Part shown: positions 56,771 through 64,000 of the stretch, piece by piece | Numbering within the stretch: the stretch's first letter is position 1 | Layout of the letters: each line of letters starts with the position of its first letter | NCBI RefSeq assembly: GCF_003367245.1 | Contig: NZ_QRGR01000001.1 | Span: forward strand, 310,001-374,000 | Direction: 5' to 3' | Length of the DNA: 64,000 bases | Source of the DNA: Pontibacter diazotrophicus | GTDB lineage: Bacteria; Bacteroidota; Bacteroidia; Cytophagales; Hymenobacteraceae | Notes under the pieces: model-generated | The model's database searches: none | What the model was told of the DNA's origin: nothing | What the model saw: the letters and a program-made list of their open reading frames with translations, nothing else | Made by a program: the position numbers and the translations under genes

Positions 56771-57126
56771 TTTGAGCAGTTTGTCTTAAGGTTAGGGTGG
56801 AGGAGTATATATGACTCTTATCCAAATTAGAAAATTTTCGAGTTATTATAACCTTTAGCTCTTTAATGATTTCAATCAGGCTTCTGTAAAGCAAAATTCT
56901 CTTAGTTTGCGAGCGGACCATTCCTGTCATACTTTTCCCAGTCCTCTCAGTCTACGCCCTTAGCTCCTCAGTTTACACGTTTTTAGAAATAAAAGTGCTA
57001 CACTTGTCTACATACTCTCTTATCAGAATGGCTGTACTATTATAAACTGTGCATTGTGATCTGGAAACCTCAATATTGATTTAGATATAAAGTATTTATC
57101 TCAGGCAACTCCTTTAGAACACCACC
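56771..57126. other. Intergenic region upstream of mcrB
   Basis: About 355 bp between mcrB and the RecQ-UvrD gene, both leftward. It is AT-rich and presumably holds the mcrBC promoter, but no clear -7/-33 pair or other structure is seen. Confidence 0.5.
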
Positions 57127-60100
57127 CTATAGCCTCTGTAGATACAACCTAGGCAAAACCACCCGATATTCTTTCTCATCATCTTCGCAATACCAAACTA
57201 CGATATGCGCTATTTCGGCGCTTTGCATCATATAGCCTTGCTTATGTAGTTGCGCAAGTTTTTCCTTGAACTTCTGAGAGAAGGCAACAACCGGGTTATC
57301 TGAAAAATGTAATCCATTTGCAGGCTCCTCTGGTAATTGTAAGGCGTCTCCTGCTTTGAGTGGCTTTATAGCCTTCAGGTTCTGGCGCTTTTTAAAGAAG
57401 CCAAGCCATACGTCGCTCATGCCCATTTCCAGCTGCAGATCCTGTGGTGCCGGATAAATTGTTCCGTCCGTCTCCTTTTTTAATTCGGGCACCGATATAG
57501 GATCGAAGTAAGGCTGGTCCGTGTGAATGTGCAGGGATTTCTTTGCCCGGGTAATAGCAACATACACGACACGTTTGTTTGACTCCTTGACTAAGGGGTA
57601 GTTTCGGAGGAGCAAAAATACATGGTCAAATTCTTTTCCTTTGGCCTTGTGCATGGTAGAAACCAGCACTTTGCTCGTTTCCGGGTATATAAAATCCTCG
57701 GTGCGTGCTTCCTGCAAGAAAGCCAGCCAGTCAGACCAGAACTTCCGTTCGCCATGCGTCTTCTCAAACTCATGTATCACATCCTGTACCAGGGGCAGAT
57801 TTGCTGAGGTGGCAAACTCCTGCTCAATCCGGGTGCGGCTGTGCTCCCAACCTTCACCTGAAATGAAGCCAAGCTCGCCGCTGATTTTGTCGCGGATATA
57901 CCAGCTGAAACACTTTAGCTCCAAAAGCTGCCGCAGAGAAAAGCCTTCCTGCGCCATAATCAGGCGGATCGGTATGCCGTGTTGGAGCAACAGGTTCTGC
58001 ACCAGCAGCGCTTCTTCGTTCGTATGTGTTAGTACGGCAATGGTGCCTGTCAGCTGCTTTTGCACTACATCCTGCACCAACGGGCTGACCAGGTCAGATG
58101 AAGGCGTATAGCGTGTCAGGCAAATGTCGCCGTAGGTCTGGTTATGCGCTATTAACGGTAAGCCTGCTTTCAGCCTGTCGGACCGGAAAAGCTTCAGAAA
58201 CTGGTTAGAGAACGCCACAAGGTTAAAGCAGGCTCGGTAGTTTGTGCTGAACAGGTACTTTGTTGCCTGCCTGTCCCGCTCAAAGTCGCGCATAAAGGAT
58301 ATGGAAGAGCCCCTGAACTCATAGATGTTCTGGTCATCATCACCGACCACAATCACCCGTACATCCTCGGCCAGCTTTATAATGGTGCTCAGGAAATCGT
58401 ATTCCTGCTGGCTGATGTCCTGGTATTCATCCACCACAATAACACTCTTGCATTTCAGACGGTCACTGGGAATATCATCATGCACCAGGCCCTCGGTCGC
58501 TTGTTTAATGACATTGTCAGATTTCTTCAGATCACCTACACGGCCCAGAAGCTGGAAAGCAAAGCCGTGGTAGGTGTAGATGTCAATATGGTAAGCGGAC
58601 TTGCCAATCAGCTTTTGCAGCCTTTCTTTGAACTCTGTCGCGGCAGGTCGGGAGAAGGTCAGCATCAGGAACTGCTCTGGTTTGATATCTTCCATCATCA
58701 GCAGGGCCGCCACCTTGTGTACGAGCACCCGTGTTTTTCCGCTGTCAGGACCGGCACCCACTAAAATGTTAGGGCTCTTGTTGTCCTTGATAACCTGCAT
58801 CTGGTCCGGTGAAAGGGCCGCAAATATTTCCCGGTACTTCTTATCGGTGATGGGCTGTTTGAGTTTGCCTTTTTCGTTCCGGAAATGGCGTTGCACAAAA
58901 GCCTCATAGCCCAGGCGGAAGTAATCATCCACAAAGCTGATGGCCTCCACATGGTTTCGGAGCTGCTTTTTGGCGTACTCACCAATAATATGAATCTGAT
59001 CTACCTTTTTCTCATAATGCCGCTGCAGCTTACCATAATCTTCAAGCGTGTACTGCTTCCTGTTATCATCTATCAGGCGTTCGATGGTCATGGGATTATA
59101 GAGGACGAACAGGCCGCCTTCCAGCTTTATGGCCCCGATGATGTGCAGGTACAGCAGTACCGCTTCATAGTCCGTCAGCGAAGCTTTGGGTAGCATGATG
59201 TTGCTGAGCTCCACCTGCTTTTTCATTTCCACCATGGAAAACTCCAGGGCAGCATCCTCCTGCTTTTGCTTGTTTGCTACCTCAAGCGCGTTTTGCCTGC
59301 AAAGCCATTGCACCACGTCTGCAGCACAGGTGAGGCGGCTCATAATTTTCTCTTCTATTTCCTGCTTCTCTTTCCGGAACGCGATGCGGTAGAGCAGGGT
59401 ATGGGCATCTATCCGTTCTTTCTTGATGTAATGCTCGTGCTCCCAGTACTGCAGCAGGTTCCGGATAGCCTCTATGGAGCTACCCTCATAGCCCTGGTCT
59501 ATCAGCTTTTCGTTGATGTCGCGCAGGTGCGTCTGGAAAACAACCGGTGATTCATCAGATGGCAGCAAGATGTGCAGCAGCGCCTTTTCAAGCTTCGCGT
59601 AGCGCTGGAAGCAACGCTCTGAGTTCTTCTCACTTCTGGTAGGATTAATCAGAGCCGTCAGGTCTTTGGTGTCGCCAAGCAGGCCAAGTTCCTTGAAGTG
59701 AAGCAGAATTCTGACTACAATTTCTTTTTCGATGCCCAGGTGGTCAGACAGGGCATCGACCATGGTGTCTTCCCTGGAAATAAGGTACTGAAATATCCGG
59801 ATGGCCTGTTGTAGCTGGTCGCCCGGAAATTTGTCCGCGTTTGCATGAATTACCTTGTTGGCGGCCTCTACATTCCGTACCAGGATACTTTGGGCAAATA
59901 TCCGTGGGGAGTTCATTTCCCGCTTCAGGTACCCTACATCTTCCAGAGCGGCTATAGCGGCTTTTACCTGCGTCTCCAGTTGGATAATGTCTGTATCCCA
60001 GCCAGCCTGCTTGGCCAGCTCTAAAGCCGATTTGGTGAACTTCAGCCTTTTAAAATCTTTTACTGCCTTCCATATCTGGCCTACTTCCTTTTTAGAAAGC

Positions 60101-61959
60101 TTCGTCTGATTTAGCAAGGCAAAATGCTCGTTCAGGTCATTCTCGTCAAAGAGCAAATGGCAGTTAGCCTCCATTTCCGGCTTTCTTCCCGCACGGCCTG
60201 CTTCCTGGATGTAGTTCTCCAGTGAGTCAGATATATCAAAGTGCACCACCAGCTTCACGTTCTCTTTGTCAACGCCCATCCCGAAAGCGGAAGTTGCCAC
60301 GATAACATTGATTTCGCCTTTCATAAAGCTGTCCTGGATGCGGATTTTCAGGTCAGCATCCATCTTACCGTGGAAAGCCGCCGCTTTGATACCTGCCTTT
60401 TTAAGTTCTTCGGCAACGTATTCTGTGGTTTTCGTTCTGCTCACATAAACTATCGCCGGTTCTGTAATGTCCTGTAGCAGGTCCTTGAGCTGCTGTAGTT
60501 TTGCCTCCTTACCCTCTGCCTTCGAAGCATGGTAGGTCAGGTTCTTTCGGGAGGCAGTTGTCTGATACAGCTTCAGGTCTAAGTTCGCCTGCTCTTTGAA
60601 ATAGGAGATGATGTCCTGCACTACCTCGGGCTTAGCCGTAGCGGTAAAGCAGGAGACAGGTATTGGATGTTGCAGGTTTTTAGCTTCGGCAAGTTCCTTT
60701 AAAAAGCGACCAATATACAGGTAGTCTACCCGGAAGTCCTGCCCCCAGGAAGAAAAGCAGTGGGCCTCGTCAATTACGAACCGTTCTATCTGCCGGCCCT
60801 TTAACAGCCGGTAAATGGTGTTGGACCGCAAGGATTCAGGAGAGATGTACAAAAGAGTAGCGCCTCCGTCATGGACCGTCTGAATGGCATCGGCTCGCTC
60901 CAGCGGGGAAAGCAGCCCGTTAATGGCCACGGCAGTGGTGATGTCGAAGCGGTTTCGGAGCACATCTACCTGGTCTTTCATAAGTGCCTGCAGGGGTGAG
61001 ATGACGACAGTCAATGCCCGGTTTGCTTCGCCTTTCATAAGAGCAGGCAACTGGAACGTAAGGGACTTGCCACCTCCGGTCGGGAAAATAGCCACCAGCG
61101 ATTCTCCCTTCAAGCCTGCTTCCACTACCTGTTGCTGCAAGGGCGTCTGCTCGGCAGGAGTAAACTTCCGAAACCCTGCATAGCCAAAGTACTTTTTAAG
61201 CCCCGCTACCGGCGAAAGATACGTTTCGCAGTAGTGGCAGGAGGGCTGTTGGCACCCAGTGCCCCGAAGCAGCTGCAATACAGTAACCACCTCCGGGAAA
61301 CGGTGCAGCAGCCATGGAGGGATAATGGAACCTTGATCAGGGGCATTTATCAGGACCAGTGCATAGGCTAAAGGCACCCGTAGCTGGTGTATGAGTGTGT
61401 AAAGGATAACGTTAGAACAGATCCTGTTTTGGAAGAAGGACATGATTTGTTCTTCAAGCGGCCCATCTTCTTCGCTTGAACTATTATCATTTAAAAGCTC
61501 GAAAAACGAACGAAAAGATATATCTGTGCAAAGGAGTTGTTTGATTATTTGTCTGAGCAGTGCAGGCATACTGTAGTAAGCACTGATACAGTCTGCCAGG
61601 AGGTCTGCTGCTATTTTCGAGTCTTCAACAGGGTTATTGTAGTGTTCACTCATTAACCGGTAGTCTTTCACAAGCCGGTGGTAAGGCCGGTTGGGAAAGA
61701 AAAGCGGGGAGAGGTAAAGCGTGTCAATAAACCTTTTGCGAAAGAAACCCTCAGAGACCCCTCCGGCAGCTTTGAGGAAGGGGAGGTCGTGCGCCAGTAT
61801 ATTATGGCCGCAGAGGAAATGAGAATCCAGCTGAAACTGCTCAAAGTCATAAACTGATGTGGAATGCCAGGTACGACCATTGAACCAGGATCCAATACTC
61901 TGCACCCTTGCTTTAGGCTGTTTTGTTACCTCCAGATCAAAAAAAGCAATACGTTCCAT
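57127..61959 (-). CDS. Exonuclease - RecQ helicase - UvrD helicase triple fusion
   Basis: A 1610-residue protein with two helicase motors. Residues 1-125 resemble a DEDD 3'-5' exonuclease (Asp8 and Glu10 in FFDLEV, Asp58 in HNILAHDLPF, Asp113 in PVEDSKIAADLL). A Cys cluster (236, 241, 244) follows. The RecQ motor has Walker A PTGGGKS (293-299), DEAH at 397-400 and motif VI ENYIQEAGRAGRKP. About two-thirds along, a superfamily 1 UvrD/PcrA-type motor begins with NILVGAGPDSGKTRVLVHKV. It continues with VVDEYQDISQQEYDF, VVGDDDQNIYEFRGSS and VYVAITRAKK. The gene lies upstream of mcrBC on the same strand. Similar large RecQ proteins occur in Bacteroidota. A role in DNA repair or phage defence is inferred from neighbours only. 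Confidence 0.88.
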   Translation of the reverse strand: MERIAFFDLEVTKQPKARVQSIGSWFNGRTWHSTSVYDFEQFQLDSHFLCGHNILAHDLPFLKAAGGVSEGFFRKRFIDTLYLSPLFFPNRPYHRLVKDYRLMSEHYNNPVEDSKIAADLLADCISAYYSMPALLRQIIKQLLCTDISFRSFFELLNDNSSSEEDGPLEEQIMSFFQNRICSNVILYTLIHQLRVPLAYALVLINAPDQGSIIPPWLLHRFPEVVTVLQLLRGTGCQQPSCHYCETYLSPVAGLKKYFGYAGFRKFTPAEQTPLQQQVVEAGLKGESLVAIFPTGGGKSLTFQLPALMKGEANRALTVVISPLQALMKDQVDVLRNRFDITTAVAINGLLSPLERADAIQTVHDGGATLLYISPESLRSNTIYRLLKGRQIERFVIDEAHCFSSWGQDFRVDYLYIGRFLKELAEAKNLQHPIPVSCFTATAKPEVVQDIISYFKEQANLDLKLYQTTASRKNLTYHASKAEGKEAKLQQLKDLLQDITEPAIVYVSRTKTTEYVAEELKKAGIKAAAFHGKMDADLKIRIQDSFMKGEINVIVATSAFGMGVDKENVKLVVHFDISDSLENYIQEAGRAGRKPEMEANCHLLFDENDLNEHFALLNQTKLSKKEVGQIWKAVKDFKRLKFTKSALELAKQAGWDTDIIQLETQVKAAIAALEDVGYLKREMNSPRIFAQSILVRNVEAANKVIHANADKFPGDQLQQAIRIFQYLISREDTMVDALSDHLGIEKEIVVRILLHFKELGLLGDTKDLTALINPTRSEKNSERCFQRYAKLEKALLHILLPSDESPVVFQTHLRDINEKLIDQGYEGSSIEAIRNLLQYWEHEHYIKKERIDAHTLLYRIAFRKEKQEIEEKIMSRLTCAADVVQWLCRQNALEVANKQKQEDAALEFSMVEMKKQVELSNIMLPKASLTDYEAVLLYLHIIGAIKLEGGLFVLYNPMTIERLIDDNRKQYTLEDYGKLQRHYEKKVDQIHIIGEYAKKQLRNHVEAISFVDDYFRLGYEAFVQRHFRNEKGKLKQPITDKKYREIFAALSPDQMQVIKDNKSPNILVGAGPDSGKTRVLVHKVAALLMMEDIKPEQFLMLTFSRPAATEFKERLQKLIGKSAYHIDIYTYHGFAFQLLGRVGDLKKSDNVIKQATEGLVHDDIPSDRLKCKSVIVVDEYQDISQQEYDFLSTIIKLAEDVRVIVVGDDDQNIYEFRGSSISFMRDFERDRQATKYLFSTNYRACFNLVAFSNQFLKLFRSDRLKAGLPLIAHNQTYGDICLTRYTPSSDLVSPLVQDVVQKQLTGTIAVLTHTNEEALLVQNLLLQHGIPIRLIMAQEGFSLRQLLELKCFSWYIRDKISGELGFISGEGWEHSRTRIEQEFATSANLPLVQDVIHEFEKTHGERKFWSDWLAFLQEARTEDFIYPETSKVLVSTMHKAKGKEFDHVFLLLRNYPLVKESNKRVVYVAITRAKKSLHIHTDQPYFDPISVPELKKETDGTIYPAPQDLQLEMGMSDVWLGFFKKRQNLKAIKPLKAGDALQLPEEPANGLHFSDNPVVAFSQKFKEKLAQLHKQGYMMQSAEIAHIVVWYCEDDEKEYRVVLPRLYLQRL

Positions 61960-62514
61960 CCACTTCAGGCCGGGTTCTCCCTTTAAAGTCTTTTCTGCAA
62001 TCTAAATAATAATATTCAAAAATTCCTATCATTCAAAAGCCTCATAAGTTAATAAAAATAATGCGATTTTAGTTCTTGTTATGCATTGGCACATAAGCAA
62101 TTGAGTTTATGCTTTGATCTGATTTATTAGTAGTCAATTATAAAAATCTTCAAAATGAAAGCTTATCTACTAAAACCATACTTCTAAACATTGGGTCCAT
62201 GCGAAAGTCGGCTCCTGAATTGTCTAAATGGATAAAAAATATTCGGGTCTCCTCAGGCAGATTGTAAAAGATGATTTCTTCTATGGGGAGGGGAAGGTCC
62301 TTCGCTTAAAGAAGTAGCTGGTAGGAGCGGGGTAAGCAATAGTAAGGCAATAAAACTTATGGAAGATATTTTTTTAATGATCAAGATGTTTGATTAATCA
62401 TTATGTTAAAAATGATAATTTCTTTATTTAGTGAGATACTTTACCCGTTTCCTCTACTTTACAACGGTCCGGTTTTTCGGGGGGAGGTCAGCATTGGTAA
62501 GCACGCTGATTTAA
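61960..62514. other. Intergenic region upstream of the RecQ-UvrD fusion
   Basis: About 555 bp, strongly AT-rich at 61990-62130 and 62340-62440. No gene or repeat is recognised. It should include the promoter of the leftward fusion gene and the lost part of the neighbouring IS1 copy. Confidence 0.5.
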
Positions 62515-62766
62515 TCACCTGAGCACTATCTGCCGGTGCACGCCCGTCACCTCTCCGATGTCCCGGGTGCCGCAGTTTCGCACCAGCATGTGCAACACCA
62601 GCCGCTTTACCTCAGGTCGGCAGCCTGCCTTCTGGTACACGTACTGGAACTGCTTTCCGCAAGAACGGCACAGAAAGTTTTGCTTGCCCGTGCGCTTTAC
62701 ACCATTTTTGACTACTTTCATACTGTGGCAGTAGGGGCAATTTACCTGGATAGTTATCTCGCACAT
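62515..62766 (-). pseudogene. IS1-family InsA fragment
   Basis: An 83-codon frame carries the four-cysteine zinc finger of IS1 InsA (CPYCHSMKVVKNG and FLCRSCGKQFQ) followed by the helix-turn-helix NCGTRDIGEVTGVHRQIVLR. Typical InsA is about 91 residues. The frame ends just after the helix-turn-helix, and the InsB transposase that should follow is absent. I found no IS1-like terminal repeats. This is a relic 70 bp from the GH28 start. Confidence 0.75.
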
Positions 62767-62838
62767 AACTTCCTGTAAATACCCTTGCTGCCATACTTAT
62801 TCTTCTATCATACATTTTAGACCACAGGCAGAAATTTA

Positions 62839-64000
62839 ATGCTTACACAAAAATTCAGGCTCGCCTTGCTGCTCATGCTGTCCATTACGCTGCATCTTAC
62901 CTCCTTTGCACAGGAAAAATTCCCGGATGGAACGCCGATACCGGACTGGTTCCGGCAAAACAAACCTACGGATATAAATAAGCTGGGAAAGCATTACCGT
63001 ATTACAGACTTCAATGTCACAAACGACAGTACGGTCATTCAGACAGAACGCATACAGGCAGTGATAGACAAAGCCCATGAGAGCGGCGGCGGGGTTGTCA
63101 TTATTCCCAAAGGGACTTTCCTGAGTGGCTCGCTCTTCTTTAAACAGGGCACACACCTGCATCTGGAAGAAGGCGGCAAGCTGAAAGGCAGCGACGACAT
63201 CAGCAACTTCCCCCTGGTGATGACGCGTATGGAAGGACAAACGCTGAAATACTTTGCTGCGCTGGTGAATGCCGACGGGCTTGACGGATTTACAATTTCT
63301 GGTAAAGGAACCATCGACGGGAATGGACTGCGTTACTGGAAATCATTCTGGCTAAGGCGGGAATTTAATCCGAAAACCACTAACATGGATGAAATGAGGC
63401 CGCGGCTGGTATACATCTCAAACAGCAGGAACGTGCAGCTCTCAGGAGTGAAACTGATAAACTCACCTTTCTGGACGACGCACTTGTATAAAAGCGAAAA
63501 TGTAAAGCTGCTCGACCTGTACATATACTCTCCCAAAGAGCCTGTAAAAGCCCCGAGTTCTGATGCAGTGGATATTGACGCCTGTAAAAACGTACTCATC
63601 AAAAACTGCTATATGTCGGTAAACGACGATGCCGTGGCGCTAAAGGGCGGCAAAGGTCCGCGTGCCGATCAGGATCCAAATAACGGAGCCAACCATAACA
63701 TCATCATCGAAGACTGCACGTACGGATACTGCCATGGCGCCTTAACCTTCGGAAGCGAGTCGTTGCACGATCGCAACATCATTTTACGCCGGGTTAAGAT
63801 AGACCACGCAGAGCGTTTACTCTGGTTTAAAATGCGCCCTGACACCCCACAGATTTACGAATATGTTCTCGTAGAAGACATCGAAGGCCAAGACATAGGC
63901 AACTTTATCTTCATACGCCCCTGGACCCAGTTCTTCGACCTTAAAGGGGAAGAGGTAGCGGGAACGTCTGTCATCCGCCATATAACCATGCGCAACATAA
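62839..64000 (+). CDS. GH28 family polygalacturonase-like glycosidase (3' end outside window)
   Basis: The first 387 residues of a secreted right-handed beta-helix enzyme; the frame is open to the window edge. Signal peptide to about FAQ25. The pectate-lyase-like helix starts near residue 60 (IQAVIDKAHESGGGVVIIPK). Active-site region: AVDIDACKNVLIKNCYMS (where polygalacturonases have NTD), VNDDAVALKGGKGP (the conserved Asp pair), YCHGALTFGSES (where GHG is usual) and LLWFKMR (where RIK is usual). The deviations are those of Bacteroidota GH28 enzymes acting on pectin side structures rather than plain polygalacturonan; the exact substrate is unknown. It may open a second, pectin-related locus to the right. 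Confidence 0.9.
   Translation, partial: MLTQKFRLALLLMLSITLHLTSFAQEKFPDGTPIPDWFRQNKPTDINKLGKHYRITDFNVTNDSTVIQTERIQAVIDKAHESGGGVVIIPKGTFLSGSLFFKQGTHLHLEEGGKLKGSDDISNFPLVMTRMEGQTLKYFAALVNADGLDGFTISGKGTIDGNGLRYWKSFWLRREFNPKTTNMDEMRPRLVYISNSRNVQLSGVKLINSPFWTTHLYKSENVKLLDLYIYSPKEPVKAPSSDAVDIDACKNVLIKNCYMSVNDDAVALKGGKGPRADQDPNNGANHNIIIEDCTYGYCHGALTFGSESLHDRNIILRRVKIDHAERLLWFKMRPDTPQIYEYVLVEDIEGQDIGNFIFIRPWTQFFDLKGEEVAGTSVIRHITMRNI

Overview
The window looks like chromosome of a Bacteroidota bacterium, most likely an environmental Cytophagales/Hymenobacteraceae type (Pontibacter- or Hymenobacter-like). The signs are two SusC/SusD pairs, a hybrid two-component system (HTCS) sensor-regulator, TAnnTTTG-type -7 promoter boxes, few Shine-Dalgarno sequences, and an Anbu/ATP-grasp/alpha-E/transglutaminase cluster. 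No rRNA, tRNA or CRISPR array was seen. The genus is inferred from gene content only.

Layout. (1) 1-7.1 kb: the end of eutB with eutC (B12-dependent ethanolamine ammonia-lyase), then the Anbu locus. In it a transglutaminase, an alpha-E protein and an ATP-grasp protein run leftward, diverging from Anbu and a second transglutaminase. (2) 7.3-11.7 kb: a TetR regulator, a decayed SPW-repeat membrane-protein fragment, a collapsed IS3-family element, and a protein made only of eight helicase-associated (HA) repeats. (3) 12-48.6 kb: a large xylan utilisation locus. It has a leftward HTCS regulator, then a rightward xusA-xusB-xusC-xusD-xusE-xyn10 operon, a second GH10 xylanase, a GH97 gene with an internal amber stop, two GH43 enzymes, an L-galactonate-dehydrogenase-like enzyme, GH95, GH51, a GH67-like protein and a secreted alpha/beta hydrolase. 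(4) 49-62 kb: a defence-like island on the minus strand. It holds an hsdM/umuD relic, an AlbA/Schlafen-type regulator, a PAD-family deiminase, a McrBC system whose McrB carries EVE-like modules, and a 1610-residue exonuclease-RecQ-UvrD fusion. (5) 62.5-64 kb: an IS1 relic and the start of a GH28 pectinase running off the window.

How the xylan genes fit together. The HTCS would sense xylo-oligosaccharides in the periplasm. The two SusCD pairs bind and import xylan fragments cut by the surface GH10 with inserted carbohydrate-binding modules. The periplasmic GH10, GH43 and GH51 enzymes debranch and hydrolyse them. GH97 (alpha-galactosidase-like), GH95 (alpha-L-galactosidase or fucosidase) and the LgoD-like dehydrogenase point to heavily decorated, galactose-capped glucuronoarabinoxylan of the cereal type, with oxidation of released L-galactose.

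The strongest new observation is regulatory. Four promoters (about 9.4, 17.1, 31.0 and 42.9 kb) share TGTwACA heptamers spaced exactly 21 bp apart. The last heptamer starts 37-38 bp upstream of the start of a TAnnTTTG box in every case. This looks like the binding array of the local HTCS, and one copy lies upstream of the HA-repeat gene rather than a xylan gene.
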